DNA of 64,000 bases from contig NZ_LMSD01000015.1 of the NCBI RefSeq assembly GCF_001428045.1, positions 1 to 64,000 on the forward strand, read 5' to 3'. Numbering within the stretch: the stretch's first letter is position 1; every line of letters starts with the position of its first letter. This stretch comes from Paenibacillus sp. Soil750 (GTDB lineage: Bacteria > Bacillota > Bacilli > Paenibacillales > NBRC-103111). A program made the translations under genes and the position numbers. Under the pieces are notes generated by a model, which was not told where the DNA came from, ran no database searches, and worked only from the letters and a program-made list of their open reading frames with translations. Below, in pieces: positions 34,605-43,007 of the stretch.

Positions 34605-35150
34605 ATGATTAAAAGGCCACGAGTACTTTCTGTTTCAGGCGTTTCTGGTGGAGGTAAGACAACGACAATCAAACACTTAATCCATAGATTAGATCATGCT
34701 CAGGCCCTCTATTTTGATGATTATGAGTTTGAGAATTGCCCAGATATATGTGATTGGGTGGAAGAAGGGGCAGATTACAATGCATGGGTGCTCTCTCCTC
34801 TTATTACAGATATTCAGTTGTTACTTAAAGATCAATCACTCGACTATATTGTCCTCGATTACCCTTTTGCCTACTTGAATGATGCCGTGCGTAACTTTAT
34901 TGATTTGGCATTCTACATTGACACCCCGTTGGATATTGCCATGGCCAGACGTATCTTACGCAACGAGCAAAAGCATGCGATGCACGAACTGCAGAGTGAT
35001 TTAAAGAACTATTTGGCCAGGGGAAGAGCAGCTTATTTAGAAATGGTAAAGACGGTGAAAACAAATTCGGATGTCATCATTCAAGGTGATTTGCCTACTG
35101 ATCTCATCGTTGATCGGATGATAGAGGAATTACAGAAGTCTGCTGTTTAA
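34605..35150 (+). CDS. P-loop kinase-like ATPase (uridine-kinase-like)
   Basis: This 181-residue protein has Walker A GVSGGGKTTT near residue 12, an acidic strand LYFDDYEFENCPD resembling the substrate site of uridine/pantothenate kinases, IVLDYPFAYLND as a Walker-B-like strand and a lid helix with Arg (ARRILRNEQ). It is probably a small-molecule kinase of unknown substrate. ATG 34605 (GGAG ten bases upstream) is preferred over GTG 34596, which is too close to it. Confidence 0.8.
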   Translation: MIKRPRVLSVSGVSGGGKTTTIKHLIHRLDHAQALYFDDYEFENCPDICDWVEEGADYNAWVLSPLITDIQLLLKDQSLDYIVLDYPFAYLNDAVRNFIDLAFYIDTPLDIAMARRILRNEQKHAMHELQSDLKNYLARGRAAYLEMVKTVKTNSDVIIQGDLPTDLIVDRMIEELQKSAV

Positions 35151-35261
35151 CCTTTGATTATTTTACCTTGGGTAAATTCTTGCTTGAATGGGAACATCGT
35201 GCGAGAATAGGTGTTGGACAAACCATTACTTATTCATACACAAGAGGAGTTCATTTACATC

Positions 35262-36023
35262 ATGTTGCATTTGAGTTGGGAAATGATGATTTTCGTTATC
35301 GTCGGCGGTTTCTTGGCAGCCTATGTAGATTCGGTTGTTGGGGGAGGCGGGCTTATTTCGGTGCCAGTCTTACTTGCAACAGGAATGCCACCAGCGCTGG
35401 CGTTAGGTACGAATAAATTAGCGGGGACGATGTCGTCGCTGACAAGCACGATTTCGTTTATGCGGACAGGGAATGTTGATCTCAAAGCGGTACGCGGATT
35501 GTTCGTGCTATCCTTGGCTGGAGCGGTGTGCGGGGTATTCGTGCTGCGGCAAATTCCTTCCGATTTTCTAAAACCACTGGTTGTGGTGATGCTGATTCTA
35601 ATTACGATTTATACGATATTCCGCACAAATTGGGGAGACATCTCGACCTTCAGTCAGTACTCGGCGAGGACGGCTTTCCTAATGGGTTGCGCTGCGTTTG
35701 TCTTAGGTTTCTATGACGGATTCTTTGGCCCAGGAACAGGATCTTTTCTTATTTTCGTTTTTCTGATGGTCGGCTTCGATTTCGTCAAAGCAGCAGGCAA
35801 TGCCAAAATTCTCAATTTCGGCAGCAACATCGCAAGTTTAATTACCTTTATGGCGCTGGGCTCCATTAATTATTGGATCGGCATCCCGATGGGACTTGCG
35901 ATGGTGTGCGGCGCATTACTTGGCTCTCGCATGGCGATCCGTAAGGGATCGGCTTATGTGCGCCCGCTTTTTATCACGGTATGTGTGCTGTTGGTGGGTA
36001 AGCAGATTTGGAGCTTGATGTAG
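35262..36023 (+). CDS. TauE/SafE-family permease (sulfite exporter-like)
   Basis: This is a 253-residue membrane protein with about eight helices and the two family repeats: DSVVGGGGLISVPVLLATG followed by ALGTNKLAG in the first half, and YDGFFGPGTGSFLIFVFLMV followed by AGNAKILNFGSNIASL in the second. The family exports or imports small organosulfur or organic anions. I chose ATG 35262 because it places the first helix correctly; the preceding GAGGAG is 12 bases away. No neighbour reveals the substrate. Confidence 0.87.
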   Translation: MLHLSWEMMIFVIVGGFLAAYVDSVVGGGGLISVPVLLATGMPPALALGTNKLAGTMSSLTSTISFMRTGNVDLKAVRGLFVLSLAGAVCGVFVLRQIPSDFLKPLVVVMLILITIYTIFRTNWGDISTFSQYSARTAFLMGCAAFVLGFYDGFFGPGTGSFLIFVFLMVGFDFVKAAGNAKILNFGSNIASLITFMALGSINYWIGIPMGLAMVCGALLGSRMAIRKGSAYVRPLFITVCVLLVGKQIWSLM

Positions 36024-36130
36024 GGGCAATCGATGCCATGCATGTCCTGACTCATCAGAGCCCATTGCGAATTGACCGATGGTTATGATATGCTTTTAGC
36101 AGAGTGTAAATTGAAGGAGGTGAAGGTAGG

Positions 36131-36274
36131 ATGAATCGAGAGTTCGTAAACAACCGTGTGAGCCAGTTACCCATTGCGATGGCTGGCATCGTTCATGCAG
36201 AAGTCAAAGACGCGAGAGGTCTGTCCACTTATTCGCATACGGTTTACCAACTCACGAAAAGACGCCTACCTTAA
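36131..36274 (+). CDS. 47-codon leader ORF upstream of the ABC-F gene
   Basis: ATG 36131 follows a near-perfect Shine-Dalgarno AAGGAGGTGA (36114-36123) by seven bases and reads MNREFVNNRVSQLPIAMAGI through to KRRLP, stop at 36274. It is directly followed by an intrinsic terminator and then the ABC-F gene. This is the layout of ribosome-stalling leader peptides that control antibiotic-resistance ABC-F and erm genes. No family is recognised; it may equally be an independent small protein. A possible -35 TTGACC lies at 36072. Confidence 0.65.
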   Translation: MNREFVNNRVSQLPIAMAGIVHAEVKDARGLSTYSHTVYQLTKRRLP

Positions 36275-36327
36275 CCCTCTACGGAATTGATCCGAAAGGT
36301 CGTAGGAATTTTCCTGCGGCCTTTTTG
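36265..36327 (+). promoter_or_regulatory. Terminator/antiterminator attenuator before ABC-F
   Basis: The terminator stem AAAGGTCGTAGG (36295-36306) / CCTGCGGCCTTT (36313-36324) is a continuous 12-bp stem in RNA, counting two G-U pairs, and TTTTTG follows. The last sense codons of the leader ORF contain CCTACCTT (36265-36272), whose CCTAC can pair with GTAGG (36302-36306) of the 5' arm. CGGA/TCCG (36282-36294) can fold between them, giving an alternative antiterminator. The terminator is seen directly; the switch is inference. Confidence 0.65.
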
Positions 36328-36381
36328 TGTTAGCTGCGTGCAGGTCAGGGTCTGTCTTCAAACCAAGGAGGATCCTTTATT

Positions 36382-38328
36382 ATGTTAATTATTAATGGTC
36401 AAAATATAAAAAAATACCACGGTGCTCAGCTGGTGCTGGGCGATGTGACATTTGAAATCCATCAAGGGGAACGTGTCGGACTTGTGGGTCGTAATGGCAG
36501 TGGGAAATCAACATTGTTACGCCTTATTGCCAAAATGGAGAAGCCTGACGAAGGGCAGCTGACGGTACGTAAAGATACGGGGATCGGATATTTAGCCCAA
36601 ATCCCAAGCGCTTGGGAAAGCTTCACGGTGTACGATGTGCTGGCTGCCAGCTTCGAAGAGCTGCTTGCGTGCCGCGCGACGATGCGCCAGCTTGAGAGCG
36701 AAATGTCGAGTCCAACGGTCATGAGCGATGAGAAGCGGATGGACCAGCTGCTATCGCGATATGCTGTGCTGCAGGAGCGATTCGAACGCGAAGGCGGTTA
36801 CGAGTTAGATGCACGCATTGATCAAGTGGCGAATGGACTGCGGATCGAGAAGGGGGTTTATGAGCGAAGCTTTGCCTCGCTATCGGGTGGAGAGAAGACG
36901 AAGATTACATTGGCTTCCCAGTTAATCGGTAAACCAGATCTGTTGCTGCTGGATGAGCCGACGAATCATTTGGATTTGGCTGGTGTGGAGTGGCTGGAGG
37001 ATTACCTCAAGCATTATGATGGCGCTTGTATCATCGTCTCCCATGATCGTTACTTTCTGGATCTCGTTGTCACGAAAATCGTGGAGTTGGAAGACGGTGA
37101 ATCAACTACGTATCACAGTTCTTATTCGGGCTATGTGAAGGAGAAGGAAGTACGTCTGCTTCAGCAGTTCGCGGAATACCAAGAGCAGCAGAAGGTTATT
37201 AAGAAAATGAAAGAGACGATCAAGCAGCTGATTGAGTGGGGGAGGATCGGCGGGAATGAGAAGTTTTTCCGCAGGGCGTTCTCTATGCAGAAAGCGCTGG
37301 ATCGGATGGAAAAGCTCAAGCGTCCTGTGCTCGATCCGAAGGCGGCTGATTTCGATTTGAAGCCGGAGGATCGCTCCGGCCGCAAGGTGCTGCGCTTCGA
37401 GAATGTCACGAAGCGATATGGCGAGAAGATGCTGCTAGGGCAGGCGAGCGGCTCCCTCGAATACGGCGAGAAGGTGATGCTGGTCGGGCATAACGGCTCA
37501 GGGAAAACGACGCTGCTGAAGATGCTGCTCGGTGAAGTGCAGCCGGATGGCGGGGACCTCGAGCTCGGGGCTCGCGTCGACATCGGTTATCTAGCGCAGC
37601 AAGCGTATCCGGCGGATGACAAGAAATCCGTGCTGGCGTATTTCTGCGAGGAAGCGAAGCTGGAAGAAGGGGAAGCGCGAGGGCGGCTGGCTGCGTATTT
37701 ATTTTATGGCGCGGATGTGTTCAAAGCGGTAAGTTCCTTGTCTGGCGGCGAATGGACGCGATTACGCTTAGCCCTACTTGTACTTCGCAAGCCAAACCTG
37801 CTGATCTTGGATGAGCCAACGAATCATATGGACATCGCTTCGCGCGAAGCGCTCGAAGATGCACTGGAGGAATTCCCCGGCACGGTGCTGGCGGTGACGC
37901 ATGATCGGTATTTTATGAACCGGCTGGCGCGTAAAATATGGGAGTTGGATCAGGGGAAGATTACGGTGTATTTAGGTGATTTTGATGCTTATAAAGAAAA
38001 GAGCGGCGAGCTTCGCGCGCGGGAAGCACTTTTAACCGAGGAACGAAGCAGGCTCACCACCGTGGATAAAGCGAAAGTGAAAGAGAAAGTGAAACAGCCT
38101 GAGGCTTCCGCTGTTAAGCGGGGGAAACCAGCGGCGGCGTCTGGAAAAGCCGCTCTGGAGAAAAGGATCGCGAGCGTAGAAGCGGAGTTGGCAGCGTTGG
38201 ATGAGCGGCTGCAGCAGGAAAGCGAGACCCTGACACCGGCGGAGCTCACGGAGCTTTGGGAGAAGCGGGAACTCGTGCAGGGGAAGCTGGAAGCACTGTT
38301 TGAGCAGTGGATGTTGGAGGAAGACTAG
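36382..38328 (+). CDS. ABC-F family ribosome-protection-type ATPase
   Basis: This 648-residue soluble protein has two ABC ATPase domains and no membrane segment. Walker A motifs are GRNGSGKST and GHNGSGKTT, signature motifs LSGGEKTK and LSGGEWTR, and Walker B LLLDEPTNHLD and LILDEPTNHMD. The interdomain arm (about 245-315, WGRIGGNEKFFRRAFSMQKA) would reach the peptidyl-transferase centre, and a C-terminal coiled coil follows (about 590-645). Length and features resemble antibiotic-resistance ABC-F proteins described from Paenibacillus (TaeA-like) as well as housekeeping members. The attenuator-like leader argues for drug-inducible resistance. AAGGAGGAT lies upstream of the ATG. Confidence 0.9.
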   Translation: MLIINGQNIKKYHGAQLVLGDVTFEIHQGERVGLVGRNGSGKSTLLRLIAKMEKPDEGQLTVRKDTGIGYLAQIPSAWESFTVYDVLAASFEELLACRATMRQLESEMSSPTVMSDEKRMDQLLSRYAVLQERFEREGGYELDARIDQVANGLRIEKGVYERSFASLSGGEKTKITLASQLIGKPDLLLLDEPTNHLDLAGVEWLEDYLKHYDGACIIVSHDRYFLDLVVTKIVELEDGESTTYHSSYSGYVKEKEVRLLQQFAEYQEQQKVIKKMKETIKQLIEWGRIGGNEKFFRRAFSMQKALDRMEKLKRPVLDPKAADFDLKPEDRSGRKVLRFENVTKRYGEKMLLGQASGSLEYGEKVMLVGHNGSGKTTLLKMLLGEVQPDGGDLELGARVDIGYLAQQAYPADDKKSVLAYFCEEAKLEEGEARGRLAAYLFYGADVFKAVSSLSGGEWTRLRLALLVLRKPNLLILDEPTNHMDIASREALEDALEEFPGTVLAVTHDRYFMNRLARKIWELDQGKITVYLGDFDAYKEKSGELRAREALLTEERSRLTTVDKAKVKEKVKQPEASAVKRGKPAAASGKAALEKRIASVEAELAALDERLQQESETLTPAELTELWEKRELVQGKLEALFEQWMLEED

Positions 38329-38360
38329 TCGCAGACCGCAACATTAGCTGATCATCGTGG

Positions 38361-38545
38361 CTAAGGGACATGAGAGGCCTTAAATCGTGCAAATGAGGGA
38401 TTTTGAAAAACTAACGGACATAGAAGCTGCTATTCAACGGAATTTGGCCTCAAATGAGGGTAGGATGCTGGGATAACGGTTATAGTGTCCGTTAGTTCAT
38501 AGAAAGAGCTAATTTGTTTGAAATAACGCCCAGTGTGTCCGTTAG
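38361..38545. repeat. Cluster of four CTAACGGACA-type repeat units in both orientations
   Basis: Four units of about 25 bp share CTAA(C/G)GGACA(T/C), then about six variable bases, then a C and a TTAT-like end. They are at 38361-38384 (+), 38411-38434 (+), 38471-38495 (-) and 38521-38545 (-). CAAATGAGGG also occurs twice (38390 and 38451). Plus and minus units face each other and can form a large hairpin. No gene is visible in 38329-38672. It looks like a dispersed intergenic element. Confidence 0.75.
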
Positions 38546-38672
38546 GACACCTGACGCATACAACCCACATGGACTTCGTCACAAAACTGGCTTCGTTCCG
38601 CCATTGTTCCGACATGGAGTCCATACCCTGAGTGTGATAAGCTAGAGGTACTTATAGAAGGAGGCGATTGCT

Positions 38673-39371
38673 GTGATCCAAGTTTTCCCGGCCGACACGC
38701 GTAATTCAACTGATTTGGGGTGGCTCAAGAGCCACAAAAGCTTCTCATTTGGCGACTATTTTGATGAAGAAAACGTCAGCTTTGGTGTCATGCGTGTGTG
38801 TAATGACGATGATATCGCAGCAGGACGGGGCTTTGGCCCGCATCCCCATAGTGACATGGAGATCGTCAGTATCGTGCTCAGCGGAGCAATTAAGCATGAA
38901 GACAGCCTTGGCCATGTAGCTATTACGGCTTCTAATGGTGTACAGCGAATGTCCGCAGGAAGCGGCGTGATTCATGCCGAGTATAATGCATCGGAAACGG
39001 AACCGATGAGTCTATTTCAGCTATGGTTTATGCCTGCGAAGCGAGGAATTGAGCCTTCTTTTGAAAATGTGACATATGAGCCAGAGGCGATGGTTAATCA
39101 TCTGTTGCCGGTCGTAACGCCTGAAGGCGGCCCTCACATCGCAAAAATCCATCAAGACATGAGTATCTACTTGAGTAAACTGGATGCAGGGAAAGAGTTA
39201 GTGTTCGAGCAGGGCGAGGGTCGTCGTATTTTCCTTATGCTCGTGAGCGGGAAATGCTCGGCCAATGATGCGGTACTTGAAACAAAGGACAGTGCGCGTA
39301 TCCAGGCGGAGTCAACGTTAACAATTCGTGCGCTCGAAGATACACATTTCATGCTTATTGATCTGCCATAA
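38673..39371 (+). CDS. Pirin-family protein (YhhW-type cupin)
   Basis: This is a 232-residue bicupin. The N-terminal cupin has metal ligands GFGPHPHSDMEIV (two His) and GSGVIHAEYN (His and Glu), as in pirins and quercetin 2,3-dioxygenase-like YhhW. The opening RNSTDLGWLKSHKSFSFGDY is the pirin signature. The GTG start at 38673 has AAGGAGGCGA upstream. Likely a cytoplasmic redox or dioxygenase protein. It leads a short cluster with an unknown 109-residue protein and nitric oxide synthase. Confidence 0.9.
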   Translation: MIQVFPADTRNSTDLGWLKSHKSFSFGDYFDEENVSFGVMRVCNDDDIAAGRGFGPHPHSDMEIVSIVLSGAIKHEDSLGHVAITASNGVQRMSAGSGVIHAEYNASETEPMSLFQLWFMPAKRGIEPSFENVTYEPEAMVNHLLPVVTPEGGPHIAKIHQDMSIYLSKLDAGKELVFEQGEGRRIFLMLVSGKCSANDAVLETKDSARIQAESTLTIRALEDTHFMLIDLP

Positions 39372-39404
39372 GGCGATATTGGAGAGATAGAGGAGGTTGC
39401 AGTG

Positions 39405-39734
39405 ATGAAGGAAACGTTTCTAGTGAAGCATGCGGTTGGCGGTCGTGCTTTTATCGATACAAGCAAGCAGTCTGTCCCCTATACATGGGAGCAGCAAGGT
39501 GAACAGTGGTTGTTCCGTGTTCAGATTGATCAACCGGAGCGGATTGCGGAGCTTTTGAAATGGAAAGAGGAGCTCAATGTATTTGTTTTCCAAGAGTTTG
39601 AGAATGAGCCTACACGGAAATTATGGTTCTATGTCGGTGATGATGCGGTTCAGTTTGCAGACGAGAAAGGCGAGCTAACGATCGTCGCAACCTCCCACAT
39701 CAGCTATATTCCCGACCAATTTAGTGTGAAATGA
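39405..39734 (+). CDS. Conserved-looking small protein of unknown function, next to nos
   Basis: This 109-residue soluble protein (ATG 39405, AGGAGG eight bases upstream) is beta-rich and has no signal peptide, cysteine motif or known domain that I recognise. It lies 33 bases after the pirin gene and ends just before the nos start (a longer nos frame would overlap it by 4 bases), so co-translation with nos is likely. A role alongside NO synthase is inferred from position only. Confidence 0.7.
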   Translation: MKETFLVKHAVGGRAFIDTSKQSVPYTWEQQGEQWLFRVQIDQPERIAELLKWKEELNVFVFQEFENEPTRKLWFYVGDDAVQFADEKGELTIVATSHISYIPDQFSVK

Positions 39735-39748
39735 TTGGAGTTATACCG

Positions 39749-40837
39749 ATGAAAGTTCAGGACCAGCAGCTAGAGAAAGCGATCCCTTTTATACAAGAAT
39801 GCTATACCGAATTGGGCAAAAGTGAGGCGCAAATGAACACGCGTATTGCCGAGATTACGCAAGCGATTCAGTATACCGGGACGTATGAGCATACGGTTGA
39901 AGAGTTGACGCATGGCGCGAAATTGGCTTGGCGCAACAGCAACCGCTGCATTGGGCGTTTGTTCTGGGAGTCGCTTCGTGTACATGACGCTCGTCATATA
40001 GAGACGGAAGAAGCCGCTGCCGAGGCGCTGTTCAGGCATATCGAGGAAGCGACGAATGGCGGTAAAATCCGCCCCGTCATCACGATATTTCCCCCATCAC
40101 GTGAAGGGAAGCCTGTTGTTCAGATTAAGAATGAGCAGTTGATTCGCTATGCGGGCTATGAGGCCGAACATGGCGTCGTGGGCGACCCTGTTTCAGTGGC
40201 CTTCACGAAGCAATGTCAGGCGCTTGGTTGGCAGAGTGCGGGTACGCATTTTGATGTGTTGCCGCTCATGCTTCAAGTGGGAGAACGAGCGCCGAGGTTG
40301 TTTGAGATACCGAAGGCGTTGATTTTGGAGGTGGCGATTAGCCATCCGGAGCTGCCAACCTTCGCGGAGCTGAACCTGCAATGGTACGCGGTGCCGATGG
40401 TGGCAAACATGTACCTCGAAATTGGCGGCGTGATCTATCCCGCGGCTCCTTTTAACGGGTGGTACATGGGAACCGAGATCGGCGCGCGGAACTTCGCCGA
40501 TGAGGCTAGGTACGATATGCTGCCGCGGGTAGCGTCGATCATGGGACTCGACACACGGCACGAATCAACGCTATGGCGGGACAAAGCGCTCGTCGAGCTG
40601 AATGTAGCGGTGCTGCATTCATTTGCGCAGCAGGGGGTCGCTATCGTCGATCACCACACCGCAGCGAAGCAGTTCAAACGCTTCGAGGACAACGAAGAGA
40701 AAAGCGGGCGCGACGTCACGGGTGATTGGACGTGGCTGATTCCACCGATGTCTCCAGCAACGACGCATATTTTTCATCAGCATTACTCGAATGAAGTGAA
40801 GCTGCCTAATTTCTTTTACCACAGTAAGAAGCGCTAG
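39749..40837 (+). CDS. nos: Nitric oxide synthase oxygenase (bacterial NOS)
   Basis: This 362-residue haem enzyme oxidises L-arginine to citrulline and NO, using reductases supplied in trans. It has the NOS signature KLAWRNSNRCIGRLFW with the proximal haem ligand Cys67, the substrate-binding segment PFNGWYMGTEIGARNF with the arginine-binding Glu, and the pterin-side C-terminus DWTWLIPPMSPATTHIFHQH. Length matches the Bacillus enzymes, and no reductase domain is present. I chose ATG 39749 (TTGGAG eight bases upstream); ATG 39731, overlapping the previous stop, is an alternative. bNOS is linked to oxidative-stress and antibiotic protection. Confidence 0.96.
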   Translation: MKVQDQQLEKAIPFIQECYTELGKSEAQMNTRIAEITQAIQYTGTYEHTVEELTHGAKLAWRNSNRCIGRLFWESLRVHDARHIETEEAAAEALFRHIEEATNGGKIRPVITIFPPSREGKPVVQIKNEQLIRYAGYEAEHGVVGDPVSVAFTKQCQALGWQSAGTHFDVLPLMLQVGERAPRLFEIPKALILEVAISHPELPTFAELNLQWYAVPMVANMYLEIGGVIYPAAPFNGWYMGTEIGARNFADEARYDMLPRVASIMGLDTRHESTLWRDKALVELNVAVLHSFAQQGVAIVDHHTAAKQFKRFEDNEEKSGRDVTGDWTWLIPPMSPATTHIFHQHYSNEVKLPNFFYHSKKR

Positions 40838-40860
40838 TTACGGTTGTACTTGGAGTCGAT

Positions 40861-40910
40861 AAGTCTACTCACCTATTCACATTTGATGTGAAGGTGGGTG
40901 GGCTTTTTTG
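40861..40910 (+). terminator. Terminator of the pirin/nos cluster
   Basis: An imperfect long stem has core TTCACA/TGTGAA (about 40875-40891) and outer CTCACC/GGTGGG-type pairs, followed by CTTTTTTG. The gap to the histidine kinase (40838-41119) also holds AAGTCGA/TCGACTT at about 40915-40933 and no gene. Confidence 0.72.
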
Positions 40911-41119
40911 TTGCAAGTCGAAAAAATCGACTTATAGCCCGCAAAAGTCCACGCTGCGCCCCACGCAAGTTACCTCTCCCGCAACTCCTGCCGCAATCTT
41001 TATTGCATCTCCAAAATGTTCCACGCCATTCACCAATAGTTTAATAGCCAAACTAACTCGTATGTAGTATGATTTGGCATATTGAAAACACTTACTTTAC
41101 GTGAAAAGGGGAATTCTGC

Positions 41120-42955
41120 TTGTGGCAAAAGCTGGCTAACTGGAATACATTGCGCAATCAGATGCTAGCGGGATTCATTGCCGTGATGATCATCGTTCTG
41201 GTCTGTGCAGGCGCGATTACGTACAATTCGGTGTCCACCCTTCTCAATACGAAGGCGGAGACACAGATGAAGCAAATCGCCAGTCAAGCGAACGGCAGAC
41301 TGGAAGCGATCATTACACAAATCGATACATTGACCTTACAGGCTGTAAATGATGTTTACTTGCAGCAATTGTTTTTAGCATCGGTTCAAGGGAAGGCGCC
41401 AAACTTCAGCGAGCGACAGTCGCTTTTGAAAATCGCCAATCACATTCAAGCCTACAGTGGTGTGAGCAATGTGGAGTTGTATACGACGGATTTTGCACGT
41501 ATGTTTCCGCTAGATGAACAGAAGTTAACGGATCTGATCGAACCGAACTGGATTGAACAGGCAGATAAAGAGAAGGGCAGGCTGGTGTGGATCGGGAACG
41601 ATCCGAAGAATCCGGACACGGTTCTAGCCATTCGTCGGATCAATTTAATTGACCGATGGTTCTCGAATGGCGGGTATTTGATGGTGCGGATAAATCGCAG
41701 CTATTTCGATTTCCAAAGCCAGCTCCCCGATACAGGGCAGCGCGAATTGATGCTGTTAGCCGATAGCTCGGCAAGGCCCATTGTCTCTGAAGGCGGAGCG
41801 CTTGCTAACATCAGCGGGCTGATGCATACCGATTCGCAACAAGTTACGTTAGAGCAGAAACGGTATATTTTGGTGAAGCAGCTCTCCGAGCAGACGGGCT
41901 GGACGTTGATGATTTTGTATCCAGTGAGTGATGTGACGGATGGGATTTCCGTGCTGCGTTGGGCGATTATCGTATCTGGAGCTATCGGGTTGGTGCTGTT
42001 TATTATCCTGTCATTTCTTCTATCTTCGATGATTACGAGGCCAATTCTCAGGTTGATGCGAGCCATGAGGAATACAAGGCAAGGGGTACTGACGCCGAAT
42101 CTGACGCAGTCTTACACCACGGAGTTGAATGACTTGAACATGACCTATAATCAAATGGTAGATAACATGAATCGACTCATTAAACTCGTGTACGAGAAAG
42201 AAATGATCCAAAGCCGAACAGAGCTGCAAGCCCTACAAGCACAGATTGATCCGCATTTTTTATATAACACATTAGAAGCACTGTACTGGTCCCTGCAGGA
42301 AAAAGAGGAAGAAGAGCTAGCCGATCTTGTTGTAGCTATGTCTGATTTATTTCGCTATGTTATCGGCAATCCGAATAAGGATGTGTGGGTCAACCTATCA
42401 GAGGAATTGGAGCACATCAAGCGTTATTTAAGCATTATGAGTGTGAGGTTCGGCTCGCGCCTCGTTTGGGAAATTGACAGCGATGAGAGGTACAGTCACG
42501 TGCATATTCCGAAGCTACTGATTCAGCCTTTGGTGGAGAACGCTATCTTGCATGGCTTGGAAGGCAAAATCGGAGTGGGGCTGATCACGATTCGCGTGGA
42601 ACCGTCGCCACTTGAGACGTCGGAACTGCGCGTCACAGTACGAGACGACGGTCCAGGGATGGATGAACAGACACTGCAAGCAGTGCTGGAGTCGATGGAA
42701 CGCGGAAGTGCAGCCACGGGCACGGATTCGAGTTCTTCCTCATCGAGCTCCCCATCGAGCACAAATCTGGGCTCATCTACTGGCGCTGCTCCTAATACCA
42801 ATGCTCCATCTGCCAAAGGGAAAGGCATGGCCATCTCCAATGTGCAGCGGCGTCTTCAGCTCTACTACCCGTCACTCCCGGAAACATATCGTGGCTTAAC
42901 GATCACGAGTAGTCTAGGGCAGGGTACCAGCGTGAGTTTCGATATTCCGATCTAA
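41120..42955 (+). CDS. YesM-type sensor histidine kinase
   Basis: This 611-residue kinase has a first membrane helix (about 13-33), an extracellular Cache-like sensor of about 235 residues, a second helix (about 275-300), a HAMP linker, and a His_kinase domain with phospho-acceptor His379 in QAQIDPHFLYNTLE. The C-terminal HATPase domain has an N box (QPLVENAILHGLEG), G1 DDGPGMD and a final G box (GKGMAISNV). Between G1 and the last G box an unusual Ser-rich stretch (about 535-555) enlarges the ATP lid. Start TTG 41120 has AAAGGGG eight bases upstream. It pairs with the response regulator and ABC importer that follow. Confidence 0.92.
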   Translation: MWQKLANWNTLRNQMLAGFIAVMIIVLVCAGAITYNSVSTLLNTKAETQMKQIASQANGRLEAIITQIDTLTLQAVNDVYLQQLFLASVQGKAPNFSERQSLLKIANHIQAYSGVSNVELYTTDFARMFPLDEQKLTDLIEPNWIEQADKEKGRLVWIGNDPKNPDTVLAIRRINLIDRWFSNGGYLMVRINRSYFDFQSQLPDTGQRELMLLADSSARPIVSEGGALANISGLMHTDSQQVTLEQKRYILVKQLSEQTGWTLMILYPVSDVTDGISVLRWAIIVSGAIGLVLFIILSFLLSSMITRPILRLMRAMRNTRQGVLTPNLTQSYTTELNDLNMTYNQMVDNMNRLIKLVYEKEMIQSRTELQALQAQIDPHFLYNTLEALYWSLQEKEEEELADLVVAMSDLFRYVIGNPNKDVWVNLSEELEHIKRYLSIMSVRFGSRLVWEIDSDERYSHVHIPKLLIQPLVENAILHGLEGKIGVGLITIRVEPSPLETSELRVTVRDDGPGMDEQTLQAVLESMERGSAATGTDSSSSSSSSPSSTNLGSSTGAAPNTNAPSAKGKGMAISNVQRRLQLYYPSLPETYRGLTITSSLGQGTSVSFDIPI

Positions 42956-43007
42956 GCGAATACATTCGAGGCTAGTTTTCTGGCGAAAAACTTTTAGGAG
43001 GAACACG

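Noticed and set aside
35168-35416. 82-codon plus-strand frame over the TauE-like gene start
   Set aside because: It overlaps the conserved permease in another frame and encodes no membrane pattern.
36072-36100. Sigma-A promoter TTGACC with a -10 at about 36095
   Set aside because: The -10 candidates (TTTAGC, TTAGCA) are poor; TATGAT at 36084 is too close to the -35, so no firm promoter is called.
36114-36130. Riboswitch before the ABC-F gene
   Set aside because: The leader is explained by a translated ORF and a terminator; no known aptamer motif was recognised.
38361-38545. CRISPR or insertion-sequence ends
   Set aside because: The units vary in sequence and orientation, spacers are irregular, and no transposase is present.
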